NCBI RefSeq assembly: GCF_000518985.1
Contig: NZ_JAEQ01000002.1
Span: 62,001 to 126,000, forward strand
Reading direction: 5' to 3'
Source of the DNA: Chelativorans sp. J32
GTDB lineage: Bacteria > Pseudomonadota > Alphaproteobacteria > Rhizobiales > Rhizobiaceae
Length of the DNA stretch: 64,000 bases
The translations under genes were made by a program, and so were the position numbers. The notes below the pieces were generated by a model. The model was not told the DNA's origin. It saw only the letters and a program-made list of their open reading frames with translations, and ran no database searches. Numbering within the stretch: the first letter of the stretch is position 1; each line of letters begins with the position of its first letter. Positions 28,067 through 35,876 of the stretch are shown piece by piece.

Positions 28067-28663
28067 ATGTCGCTTAAACTGAACATCATTATCGGTAGCA
28101 CTCGCCCGGGCCGCGTCGGGCCCGTCATTGGAGACTGGCTCAAGGAATTCGCCAAATCCCACGGCAAGTTTGACGTTGAACTCGTTGATCTTGCGGATTT
28201 CAACCTGCCGCTCCTGGATGAGGCATCGCATCCGCGCCTGCAGCAATATGAGCACGAGCACACCCGCCGCTGGAGCAAAAGCGTTGGGAAAGCGGATGCC
28301 TACGTCTTCATTACACCGGAATATGATTACTTTCCCCCGGCAAGTCTCGTGAACGCGGTTCAGGCGCTGGCGCTCGAATGGCATTACAAGGCGGCGGGCG
28401 TGGTCAGCTATGGTGGCATTTCCGGCGGCCTGCGATCGGCGCAAAGTTTGCGGCAACTGCTCAGCAATGTGAATGTTCACGCGCTTCCGCAGACGGTGCC
28501 CGTGCCCTTCTTCCCGCAGTTCATCAGTGAGGAAGGGGAGTTTCGCGCCAACGAGCAGATGAATGAGGGCGCCAAAGCAATGCTCGACGAGCTCCATAAA
28601 TGGGCAACGGCGCTGAAAACGATCCGGTCGGCACAGGAAAACCGGCAGGACAAAGCCGCCTGA
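28067..28663 (+). CDS. NAD(P)H-dependent FMN reductase (first of two paralogs)
   Basis: 198 residues starting MSLKLNIIIGSTRPGRVG, with GAGGAAG upstream. The flavodoxin-like fold shows the FMN-phosphate loop IGSTRPGR near residue 10, and VFITPEYDYFPPASLVNAV and GVVSYGGISGGLRSAQSLRQL. Members (ArsH/YieF/ChrR type) reduce FMN, quinones or metals. It has a paralog at 49742-50344 that is controlled by an adjacent HxlR gene; this copy has no linked regulator but has a palindromic operator candidate and a hairpin upstream. Confidence 0.93.
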   Translation: MSLKLNIIIGSTRPGRVGPVIGDWLKEFAKSHGKFDVELVDLADFNLPLLDEASHPRLQQYEHEHTRRWSKSVGKADAYVFITPEYDYFPPASLVNAVQALALEWHYKAAGVVSYGGISGGLRSAQSLRQLLSNVNVHALPQTVPVPFFPQFISEEGEFRANEQMNEGAKAMLDELHKWATALKTIRSAQENRQDKAA

Positions 28664-28681
28664 TTCGCCGAACCACCATTA

Positions 28682-28711
28682 GAAGGGCCGAAGCGAAAGT
28701 TTCGGCCCTTC
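28682..28711. terminator. Bidirectional terminator between FMN reductase and kinase
   Basis: GAAGGGCCGAA pairs with TTTCGGCCCTTC around a short loop, giving a stem of about 11 bp between convergent genes. It has no long T-tract, so the efficiency is uncertain. Confidence 0.7.
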
Positions 28712-28717
28712 CCGTTG

Positions 28718-30127
28718 TTAGGCAGGTACGCGGACGATTACCCGCAGACCGCCCAAAGGGCTGTCTTCGAGCGTGATGTCGCCCCCGTGGCTGCGGGCGA
28801 TATCGCGGGCGATGGAAAGACCCAAGCCTGTGCCGGTCTCGTCCAGGTTGCGTGCTTCGTCCAGCCGGACGAAAGGTTTGAAGACCTCCTCGCGCTTGTC
28901 TTCCGGAATGCCGGGACCGTTATCGTCGATTGCAACGAGCAGTGTCCCATCAAGATGCCGGGCGCTGACCTTGACCTCCGAGGCATAGCGGAACGCGTTG
29001 CCGACCACGTTTGACAGCAGGCGGGAAAACGCGTTCGGACGCACGTGCACCTCCGGCTTGCCGGTGAGGGAGGCGTCGAAGTTGCAGCCGCGCATCCTTG
29101 CCTCCTCCTCCATCTTCGTGAGGAACGCGGCAAGATCGAACCGGCCTGCTTCTTCCTGCGCTTCGCCACGGGCGAAGGCGAGATAGCCCTCCAGCATGAG
29201 GCGCATTTCCTCGACGTCCTGGTCGAGCGCCTTGATGTCGGCTCTGTTGCGCGCCAGTGCGAGCTGCAGCTTGAAGCGGGTCAGGATGGTTCTGAGATCG
29301 TGGCTGACGCCGGTCAGCATGGCCGTTCGCTGCTCGATCTGCCGTTCGATGCGCTCCCTCATTTGCAGGAATGCACTGCCTGCGCGACGGACTTCTTCAG
29401 CACCGCGCGGATGGAAATCACTGGTGGGACGTCCCTTGCCGAAGCTCTCGGCCGCCTCCGCAAGCTGCAGGATGGGACGGATCTGATTGCGCAGGAAAGC
29501 TACGGCAATCGCGATGAGAACCAGGGAGGTCCCTACCATCCAGAGCAGGAATATATGCGTGTTGGACGCGTAGGCTTGGCTGCGCCGCGCAAAGACGCGC
29601 AACACCTTGTCATTCAGCTGGATGCGGATTTCGATGATGTTCGAATTGCCCACGGTGTCGAGCCAGAAGGGCCGGTTGATCTGGCGTGTGATTTCCTCGC
29701 TCAGCGTCTGGTCGAGAATGGAAAAGAATGGCTTGGGGCCGGGCGCGGGGAGGGGCCCGGGCGGTTCGACGCTGATCCTTAGAGCAAGCCTCTCTTGGGC
29801 GATGCGGATGATGTTCTCGTAATTGTCGCTCTGCGGATAGGTCTCGATAATGTCGATAATGGCAGCGATGTCGCGCGTCACCGCTTGCGAGAGGCGCTGA
29901 GTTACCGTCTGCCAATGACGCTCCATGAACGAATAGGCGATGACGGCCTGCAGCAGGATCATCGGCGCGATCATGATGATGAGCGAGCGGGCATAAAGCC
30001 GTTTGGGCATATATTGGGAAACGGTGCGCCAGAAGCGCCGCCAGAGGCGACGTGTCGTTATCGCGACATTTCGAAGGCGCGCGGCTAAGCTGTCGCTCTC
30101 GGTCGAGGATAGATCGAACTTCGCCAT
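28718..30127 (-). CDS. EnvZ-like sensor histidine kinase
   Basis: 469 residues starting MAKFDLSSTES, with AAAGG upstream of the ATG. Order: two membrane segments around residues 45-65 and 200-220 flanking a periplasmic loop of about 130 residues, a HAMP region (RNQIRPILQLAEAAESFGKG), the HisKA H-box SHDLRTILTRFKLQ, and an ATPase domain with N box NVVGNAFRYA, G1 DDNGPGIP and G2 TGTGLGLSIA. It resembles EnvZ. The likely partner is the OmpR-type regulator at 31513-32238; the two are separated by two unrelated genes and a terminator. Confidence 0.93.
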   Translation of the reverse strand: MAKFDLSSTESDSLAARLRNVAITTRRLWRRFWRTVSQYMPKRLYARSLIIMIAPMILLQAVIAYSFMERHWQTVTQRLSQAVTRDIAAIIDIIETYPQSDNYENIIRIAQERLALRISVEPPGPLPAPGPKPFFSILDQTLSEEITRQINRPFWLDTVGNSNIIEIRIQLNDKVLRVFARRSQAYASNTHIFLLWMVGTSLVLIAIAVAFLRNQIRPILQLAEAAESFGKGRPTSDFHPRGAEEVRRAGSAFLQMRERIERQIEQRTAMLTGVSHDLRTILTRFKLQLALARNRADIKALDQDVEEMRLMLEGYLAFARGEAQEEAGRFDLAAFLTKMEEEARMRGCNFDASLTGKPEVHVRPNAFSRLLSNVVGNAFRYASEVKVSARHLDGTLLVAIDDNGPGIPEDKREEVFKPFVRLDEARNLDETGTGLGLSIARDIARSHGGDITLEDSPLGGLRVIVRVPA

Positions 30128-30334
30128 TTGCACCTTTCGCACCCGCCCGGCCTACACGCTCGGTAGTCTAGCCGCCTTTGCGGATAGCGTCACGGCGGCG
30201 GGAGTTTCGACAGACGCGATGCTGGTATTCTCTGCGCGCCCGTTTTGGAAGCCCTGAAGGCCGAAGGCGACACCAACATGGCGTTTGTGCATCGGTGGTA
30301 AGCACCGTGTGTTGGCTGAGGAAGTTTAACGACA

Positions 30335-30357
30335 GAAAAGGGGCCGTTGGGCCCCCC
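30335..30357 (-). terminator. Terminator after DUF982 gene
   Basis: On the minus strand a GGGGCC / GGCCCC stem with a short loop is followed by TTTTC. It ends the SPW-DUF982 transcript before the kinase gene. Confidence 0.72.
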
Positions 30358-30391
30358 CGTAGAACACGCAGCCGGATGGATTGCGCCGGCC

Positions 30392-30694
30392 TCAGATCGC
30401 AACCCGGCTGCTGAACGTCCCGGTTTGGCTCGCCGCAATAACCGGCCGAGCCTCAGGCACCAGAATTCCCGACTTCGTCGCGAAGACGAGGAAAGCGCTC
30501 CGTGCCGTCTCCGCATCCACCATCCTGTCGAGCGCGGCCTTGCATGTCTTCAGCGCAACCCGATGAACCTTGTCACGGCGGCTATGGGGCCATTCGGAAA
30601 GCACGGCATAGGCCTCCGCAGCCGAGGTCACCTCAGCCGGAAATCCCAACCCGACAACGATTGTCACGGGTTCTTCAAAGGCATTGATCTCCAT
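30392..30694 (-). CDS. DUF982 domain protein
   Basis: 100 residues starting MEINAFEEPVTIVVGLGFPAEVTSAAEA, with AAAGGAG upstream of the ATG. It matches DUF982, a small family abundant in Rhizobiales with the conserved SEWPxxRRDKVHRVALKTCKAALDRMV helix and an AFLVFATKSGILV-type C-terminal helix. Function unknown. It follows the SPW gene by about 65 bp on the same strand and is followed by its own terminator, so the two may form a small unit. Confidence 0.88.
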   Translation of the reverse strand: MEINAFEEPVTIVVGLGFPAEVTSAAEAYAVLSEWPHSRRDKVHRVALKTCKAALDRMVDAETARSAFLVFATKSGILVPEARPVIAASQTGTFSSRVAI

Positions 30695-30761
30695 TCGCAG
30701 CTCCTTTGGATCGGATCGCCGCCCGGTCGCGCACGCGGCCGGGCTCGGCGTCTGAAGATGC

Positions 30762-31124
30762 TCACGCAGTCGACGGCCGTTTGCTTGCGAACCAGAGTTC
30801 GAGCCCTGCCAACACCGCGACGATCAGCCCTGCCACGACATGCGCATAGAGAGCTGTGGAGACGGCGGTGAAACCGAGGGCCCATGGGGATGCGATTGCC
30901 CAAATCCCGAGGATAAGATTTATCCACTCCTCCCACTCGGCGAAAGCTACAAGCGCGCCTATGGCGACCAGCGCGATGGCAGCGCCGACCACCCATGCAT
31001 TCCAGGCCGCCGCCGTTTCAGTTGCAAAGCCGAATATCCAGGGCGTTAGAGCCAGCGCGACACCGACAACGAGGCTGGCGACGTCAAGGACAGTCTCCTC
31101 TGTCCTGCGATTCATGGTGTTCAT
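30762..31124 (-). CDS. SPW-repeat membrane protein
   Basis: 120 residues starting MNTMNRRTEETVLDVASLVVG, with GGGAGA upstream. Four membrane segments form two repeats, each ending in an SPW-type motif (LTPWIFGF near residue 35, ASPWALGF near residue 85), which defines the SPW family. The function is unknown, though such proteins are commonly seen in stress gene settings. It interrupts the OmpR-type regulator and the EnvZ-like kinase together with DUF982. Confidence 0.87.
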   Translation of the reverse strand: MNTMNRRTEETVLDVASLVVGVALALTPWIFGFATETAAAWNAWVVGAAIALVAIGALVAFAEWEEWINLILGIWAIASPWALGFTAVSTALYAHVVAGLIVAVLAGLELWFASKRPSTA

Positions 31125-31512
31125 GGTCACTCTCCCTTCCATCAAGCATGCAGGAAGCATTCCGCTTGCTTTCAACCGGCCGCAGCGTGAGCTCCGGCGG
31201 CGGAAGCTGCTCAAGCCACCGCGAAGGGACCCTGGTGCTCGTGCCATGCATCACTGAGGGGCCTGCCGATAAGCGGCCGACGGAACTTCGAGACCAGAGG
31301 AGGGCGCATGCGGGTTGAAGCCGGGGCCAACCGAACAGGAGGGGAGACAATCGTCCTCATAACCACATCCTCCGCGAGCAACATGGATACGAGCAAATGC
31401 CAAGGAGCCGATCCGCGGACGGCCCGCCGGCCCCGATTCCGGCGGCCGGCTAAAAAGATCTGGGTAGACCTTCTTCGGGTTTCAAGGCCGAGCGGCCAAG
31501 GAGGGCTCGCCT
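31125..31512. other. Non-coding gap upstream of SPW gene
   Basis: About 390 bp between the SPW gene and the OmpR-type regulator stop. I see GC-rich imperfect inverted repeats near 31424-31452 but no terminator with a T-tract and no convincing gene. Confidence 0.45.
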
Positions 31513-32238
31513 CTATTCGACACTCAGGCGGTACCCGATGCCGCGCACCGTCTGCAGCCAGATAGGATTGGCCGGATCGCGCTCGATCTTCCGGCGCAGC
31601 CTGTTGATTTGCACGTCAATCGTGCGTTCACCCACTTCTGACTCCTCGCCCACGAGTTCATGGCGCGGGATGGTCTCGCCGGCGCGCTGGGCGAAAATCG
31701 CCATGATCTCGCGCTCCCGTTCGGTAAGCTTCAGCAGCTCTCCCGAGCGCTTCAACTCTCGCCTCGTGATCTGGAACGTATACGGGCCGAAAACGATCTG
31801 CTCCAACTTTGGCGTGGTGGGCTGCCCGCCGCGTCGCAGAATGTTGTTGACCCGCAGCACAAGCTCGCGCGGGTCGAAGGGCTTGGCAAGATAATCGTCG
31901 GCACCCGCTTCAAGGCCGGTCACGCGACTCTCGGTTTCCGAAAGGGCGGTCAGCATCAGGATCGGCACGTCGCGTTCGTTTCTCAGGCTGCGCGTCAGCC
32001 CCACCCCGTCCTCGCCCGGCATCATCACATCGAGAATGATCAGGTCGAAGTCGAGCCCTGCGAGCTTTCGGCGGGCTTCCGCGGCATTGGCCGCCACCGT
32101 TATGCGGAAGCCTTCCTCGCTCAGAAAGCGCTTAAGCAGTGTTCGGATGCGTGTGTCGTCATCGACGACGAGCAGATGCGGCGCATCGTCCGCCGGCGCG
32201 GGGTTCATCTCCGCTAGCATGTCCTCACGGCTTATCAT
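31513..32238 (-). CDS. petR: OmpR/PhoB-family response regulator, PetR-like
   Basis: 241 residues. The receiver domain has the acidic pair and phospho-acceptor Asp in VVDDDTRIR and DLIILDVMMPGEDG, and the Lys in LAKPFDPREL. A C-terminal winged helix (RTIDVQINRLRRKIERDPANPIWLQTVRGIGYRL) follows. In Rhodobacter capsulatus petP and petR encode a MarR-type regulator and a response regulator next to petABC; the same pair occurs here, coupled by ATGA, though petABC lies about 18 kb away. The petR name is by analogy; a generic OmpR-like role is possible. Confidence 0.88.
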   Translation of the reverse strand: MISREDMLAEMNPAPADDAPHLLVVDDDTRIRTLLKRFLSEEGFRITVAANAAEARRKLAGLDFDLIILDVMMPGEDGVGLTRSLRNERDVPILMLTALSETESRVTGLEAGADDYLAKPFDPRELVLRVNNILRRGGQPTTPKLEQIVFGPYTFQITRRELKRSGELLKLTEREREIMAIFAQRAGETIPRHELVGEESEVGERTIDVQINRLRRKIERDPANPIWLQTVRGIGYRLSVE

Positions 32239-32768
32239 GATTGGCTCTCTCCCTCGCTCGTGCGGCCCGTTGGCTCGGGCCGGTCGAGCTGCGCCCGGAG
32301 TTCCGAATTCACCATTGCCCTAAGAAAGCGCTCCAACGCCGCCCTGTCCGTAATCCCGGCTTCCTCCAGTGCCGAATGGATGCGGCGGGACTGTGGCAAG
32401 GCAAGTTCCACGGCCAGGGCATGGCCCTTCTTGGTAACGTAAAGCTCGCGCTGGCGGCGGTCGCGCGGCCCCTGCACCTGCACGATATAACCCGTGTCGA
32501 TCAACTGCTTCAGCACGCGGGCGAGGCTCTGTTTCGTGATCCTAAGGACGTCGAGCAACTCCGCGACAGTCAATCCAGGCCGCCGATTGACGAAATGGAG
32601 CACCCGGTGATGTGCCCGCCCGAAACCATAGCTGGAAAGGATCGCATCCGGATCCGACGTAAAATCCCGATAGGCGAAGAAGAGCAGCTCAATCAAAGCG
32701 AAATCGAGTTCCTCGATCGCCGGTCCTGGCTCGCGCTTCTCGGTCGGCTTCATGGGGCTCTTCATCAT
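32235..32768 (-). CDS. petP: MarR-family regulator, PetP-like
   Basis: 177 residues. A winged helix-turn-helix (RPGLTVAELLDVLRITKQSLARVLKQLIDTGYIVQVQGPRDRRQ, about residues 65-110) is of MarR type. The first 30 residues are charged. The ATGA overlap with the response regulator gene matches the petP-petR pair in Rhodobacter. It is divergent from ilvE with about 230 bp in between. Effector unknown. Two nearby ATGs (32765, 32753) are alternative starts. Confidence 0.88.
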   Translation of the reverse strand: MMKSPMKPTEKREPGPAIEELDFALIELLFFAYRDFTSDPDAILSSYGFGRAHHRVLHFVNRRPGLTVAELLDVLRITKQSLARVLKQLIDTGYIVQVQGPRDRRQRELYVTKKGHALAVELALPQSRRIHSALEEAGITDRAALERFLRAMVNSELRAQLDRPEPTGRTSEGESQS

Positions 32769-32802
32769 ATGCCTTCACGTTCGCCAAATTACGTCAGCTA
32801 TA

Positions 32803-32831
32803 TTGACATATTTTTGGCGCCTTTGTAATTT
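32803..32831 (+). promoter_or_regulatory. Predicted promoter of ilvE
   Basis: TTGACA at 32803-32808, a 17-bp spacer and TAATTT at 32826-32831 give a good -35 and a fair -10 on the plus strand. The predicted leader is about 160 nt. Computer-free prediction; transcript start not known. Confidence 0.5.
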
Positions 32832-32995
32832 CTGCCAAGCTTTTCGCCTTATAGCGAACAAAATGAGCGTGTTGAGGTTGTTTTTCCGGAACTTTCCCTA
32901 AACAGTTTGCCTCAGGACGCAGTGTTCCGGCATAATCCGGTTTCGCCTGTTTGAAACGGGCATTTTTCAGGGCTTGGGCCCGAGGAGAGATTAGG

Positions 32996-33889
32996 ATGGC
33001 ATCTGTTCCCTTTGACCAGCTTGATGGCTTCATCTGGATGAATGGCGAATTCGTAAAGTGGGCCGATGCCAAGATTCACGTACTCACCCACGGGCTGCAT
33101 TATGCAAGCGCGGTGTTCGAAGGTGAACGTGCCTATGGCGGAGAGATCTTCAAGCTCACGGAGCATTCGGAGCGCCTCCATGAATCCGCACGCGTCATGG
33201 GCTTCCGCATTCCTTATTCGGTGGCTGAGATCGACGAGGCCTGCAAGCAACTCCTCGTGAAGCAGGGCCTGCAGGACGCCTATGTGCGCCCGATCGCCTG
33301 GCGCGGCAGCGAGATGATGGGCGTTTCCGCCCAGAACAACCGCATCAATCTTGCCATCGCGATCTGGGAATGGCCGAGTTATTTCAATCCCGAGCAGCGG
33401 ATGAAGGGCATCCGCCTCGACATGGCCGAATACCGCCGGCCGGATCCGCGCACGGCGCCGTCGAAGGCCAAGGCTTCCGGTCTCTACATGATCTGCACGC
33501 TTTCCAAGCACGCGGCCGAGGCCAAGGGCTATAGCGATGCGATGATGCTGGATTGGCGCGGCCAGGTGGCCGAAGCCACCGGCGCCAACATCTTCTTCGT
33601 CAAGGACGGCAAGCTGCACACGCCCGTTCCGGACTGCTTCCTGGATGGAATCACTCGGCGTACGGTGATCGAGCTGGCACGCCGCCGCGGCATCGAGGTG
33701 ATCGAAAGAGCGATCATGCCGGAAGAGCTGACGGGCTTCGAGCAGTGCTTCCTGACCGGAAGCGCCGCGGAAGTGACGCCGGTTTCGGAAATCGGGCCAT
33801 ATACGTTCCAAGTGGGTGAAATCACTCGCGTTTTGATGGACGATTATTCTCAGGAAGTGCGTCCTCGGCAGCGTCTCGCCGCCGAATAA
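32996..33889 (+). CDS. ilvE: Branched-chain amino acid aminotransferase
   Basis: 297 residues starting MASVPFDQLDGFIWMNGEF, with AGGAGAGA upstream. Fold-type IV PLP enzyme: the Lys in APSKAKASGLYMICTLSKH, the YVRPIAWRG and AEATGANIFFVKDGKL segments, and TGSAAEVTPV near the C-terminus are all family features. It catalyses the last step of Val, Leu and Ile synthesis. Divergent from petP. A hairpin with a T-tract lies in its leader (see findings). Confidence 0.95.
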   Translation: MASVPFDQLDGFIWMNGEFVKWADAKIHVLTHGLHYASAVFEGERAYGGEIFKLTEHSERLHESARVMGFRIPYSVAEIDEACKQLLVKQGLQDAYVRPIAWRGSEMMGVSAQNNRINLAIAIWEWPSYFNPEQRMKGIRLDMAEYRRPDPRTAPSKAKASGLYMICTLSKHAAEAKGYSDAMMLDWRGQVAEATGANIFFVKDGKLHTPVPDCFLDGITRRTVIELARRRGIEVIERAIMPEELTGFEQCFLTGSAAEVTPVSEIGPYTFQVGEITRVLMDDYSQEVRPRQRLAAE

Positions 33890-33906
33890 GCAAGCTGGAT
33901 CCAGCA

Positions 33907-33932
33907 CCGCCCGCGCCAGCTCGTGCGGGCGG
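33907..33932 (+). terminator. GC-rich hairpin after ilvE
   Basis: CCGCCCGC / GCGGGCGG with a 10-nt loop lies 17 bp after the ilvE stop. There is no T-tract (CTCCTCTC follows), so it may stabilise the mRNA end rather than terminate by itself. Confidence 0.5.
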
Positions 33933-34018
33933 CTCCTCTCCCAAATTTGACTTTGGCCAAATTCGGCGTTTCATGATGAGCGCCGGCGCGAGGCCGGCTC
34001 TTTGAGGAGAGGGGTAAG

Positions 34019-34294
34019 ATGGAAGCTTTTGTTCCCATCCTTGTTCAGGCCATATCCGGTATCGTTGCCGGGGAGGCGGTTGGCGCGGCCTTCAAAAAGG
34101 CGGCAATGAGCCAGTTGCCGATCATCATCAGCGGCATCGTCGGCGGCGTCGGCGGTGGCGCGTTGCTGTCTGGAATGGGTGGCGATGCCGGCGCACTGAG
34201 CGGCGTGCTCGGCAATGTGGTCGGCGGCGGCGCAGGCGGTGCCATTCTCACCGCCATAGTCGGCGCAATCATGAACTCCATGAAGAAGGCCTGA
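34019..34294 (+). CDS. Glycine-rich small membrane protein
   Basis: 91 residues starting MEAFVPILVQAISGIVAGEAVG, with GAGGAGAGG upstream. Two or three hydrophobic segments contain dense Gly (GIVGGVGGGALLSG, GGDAGALSGVLG, GGGAGGAILTAIVGAI). No family name is certain; similar proteins recur in Rhizobiales. Likely in the inner membrane; function unknown. It is followed by a good terminator and is probably monocistronic. Confidence 0.75.
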   Translation: MEAFVPILVQAISGIVAGEAVGAAFKKAAMSQLPIIISGIVGGVGGGALLSGMGGDAGALSGVLGNVVGGGAGGAILTAIVGAIMNSMKKA

Positions 34295-34311
34295 CGCGGC
34301 AACCATCCATT

Positions 34312-34341
34312 CGCGGGCGGCGCTGCCGCCCGCTTTTCCGT
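34312..34341 (+). terminator. Rho-independent terminator
   Basis: GCGGGCGG / CCGCCCGC stem with a 5-nt loop followed by TTTTCCGTTTT, after the glycine-rich protein gene. Confidence 0.82.
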
Positions 34342-34383
34342 TTTGCTATTGCCTTGTTTTCATAATCGCCTATTCCCTATTCC

Positions 34384-35031
34384 ATGAGCACTCTCCAAGC
34401 CGGCATCATCCCCGTCACCCCGTTCCAGCAGAATTGCACGATCCTCTTCGATGGGGAGGAGAAGCGCGGGGTTGTCGTTGATCCTGGCGGGGAGGTGGAT
34501 CATATCCGCGCCTCCATCGAGCAAAACGGCCTGACGATCGAGGCGATCTGGCTCACCCATGGTCACATCGACCATGCCGGCGGTGCGATGGAGCTGAAGG
34601 AAGCCTTGGGGGTAGATCTACTCGGGCCTCAGGAAGCCGACCGGGAGCTTCTCCTAAATCTGGAGAATCAGGCCCGTATGTTCGGGCTGTCCGATCCCGT
34701 CCGCAACGTCACCCCCGACCGATTTCTAAACGAGGGTGATGTGGTCTCGTTCGCTGGTCATGATTTCAAGGTTCTGCACTGCCCCGGGCATTCGCCGGGC
34801 CACGTCGTTTTCTACAACGAGGCGGCGAAATTCGCGCATGTGGGCGACGTGCTGTTCAATGGCTCGATCGGGCGCACCGATCTGCCGGGCGGCGACCATG
34901 CTGCCCTGATCCACTCGATCAAGACCAAGCTCCTGCCGCTCGGAGACGACATAGGCTTTATCTGCGGGCATGGGCCCGGGGGCCGGTTCGGCGACGAGCG
35001 GCGGACCAACCCGTTTCTGGCAGGTCAGTAG
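34384..35031 (+). CDS. MBL-fold metallo-hydrolase (GloB/YcbL-like)
   Basis: 215 residues starting MSTLQAGIIPVTPFQQNC. The metallo-beta-lactamase fold motif LTHGHIDHAGG (HxHxDH) at about residue 57, HCPGHSPGHVVF and a late HGPGG provide the metal-binding histidines. The overall plan is that of the glyoxalase II-like YcbL group. Substrate unknown. Monocistronic, with a following terminator. Confidence 0.92.
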   Translation: MSTLQAGIIPVTPFQQNCTILFDGEEKRGVVVDPGGEVDHIRASIEQNGLTIEAIWLTHGHIDHAGGAMELKEALGVDLLGPQEADRELLLNLENQARMFGLSDPVRNVTPDRFLNEGDVVSFAGHDFKVLHCPGHSPGHVVFYNEAAKFAHVGDVLFNGSIGRTDLPGGDHAALIHSIKTKLLPLGDDIGFICGHGPGGRFGDERRTNPFLAGQ

Positions 35032-35040
35032 GAATTAGGG

Positions 35041-35074
35041 AGGGCAATAAGGAAGATCCCTTATTGCCCTTTTG
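35041..35074 (+). terminator. Rho-independent terminator after MBL gene
   Basis: A 12-bp stem AGGGCAATAAGG / CCTTATTGCCCT with a short loop, followed by TTTTG; sits between the MBL gene and the convergent BA14K gene. Confidence 0.87.
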
Positions 35075-35092
35075 ATTCACTGCCCCGTCGCC

Positions 35093-35494
35093 TTACCCGA
35101 CATTGCAGAAGTGGCGCCGCCCGTCATAGCCCATATAGGTACCGGAGCTCGGGTCGAAGCTGCGATAGCGCATGCTGCAGGCCCGGTACCACTCAGGTGT
35201 CCAGGGCTCCGCACCGTAATAGACCGGGGCAGGGCGATAATACTCGCGATACACGGGTGCTGGCCGGTAATAACGGGGTGCCGGCGGGTCGATATAGACC
35301 CGATCCGAATAGTAGCGTGGCTGCGAGAGCGCCCCGCCTACGATTGCACCGACGGCAAGCCCTGCCAGACCCGCGGCCAGTTCGTCCCCGTGGTCGCGGT
35401 GGCGCCGCCAATGATCTGCATAGGCCGGAATGGTCACAAGGGTGGTCGCCGCCACGGCGGCGCCGAGGATGGTGCTCTTGAGGATCCGGTTCAT
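35093..35494 (-). CDS. BA14K-family lectin-like protein
   Basis: 133 residues starting MNRILKSTILGAAVAATTLVTIPAYA (signal peptide; GGAGAG upstream). After an export signal comes a hydrophobic Gly-rich segment (DELAAGLAGLAVGAIVGGALS), a Tyr/Pro-rich linker and the BA14K C-terminal motif WTPEWYRACSMRYRSFDPSSGTY-GYDGRRHFC. Brucella BA14K is an immunoreactive lectin-like protein; role elsewhere unknown. It and the longer paralog at 35877-36635 are tandem copies. Confidence 0.9.
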   Translation of the reverse strand: MNRILKSTILGAAVAATTLVTIPAYADHWRRHRDHGDELAAGLAGLAVGAIVGGALSQPRYYSDRVYIDPPAPRYYRPAPVYREYYRPAPVYYGAEPWTPEWYRACSMRYRSFDPSSGTYMGYDGRRHFCNVG

Positions 35495-35876
35495 CTTCGT
35501 CTCTCCTGTCCTGCGCGATCCCTTGGATCGAGCGCTTAAGCCGGATGCTATGATCCCGTAGCTGAACGGCATCTGAACGATAAACGCGGCAGGATATGGG
35601 CCAGGTTCCCTTCCGCTGTCGTCTTTCCGAGCGGACGCATCGGAAAGGGAAGGCGGAGGCACCCGAGGTGGCCGGCGGACGTGCGCCGGCAAGGGACGTG
35701 ATAGCTATGCGGCCGTTCTGTTATGGAGGTAGGTTTGACGCGGCTCGCCAGTCGCAGCGCGCGCTTTCTGCGGCAATGAACGCTGCGCTGATATCGCCAG
35801 CGTCTGTGCCGGCAACGCCGTGACCGGTACGGGAAAGCCGGGGTGGCTCCTAGAAGAGCCACCCCTTGAGGGCTGA

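Noticed and set aside
31308-31565. Short plus-strand frame in the gap near the response regulator
   Set aside because: Runs into the antisense of the regulator gene, with no domain and no good ribosome-binding site.
32912-33907. 331-residue minus-strand frame over ilvE
   Set aside because: Antisense shadow of ilvE.
35583-35609. GGAAC...CGTT pair upstream of the first BA14K gene, like an EcfG general-stress promoter
   Set aside because: The spacer is 18 bp, one more than the usual 16-17, and no other gene here shows the motif.
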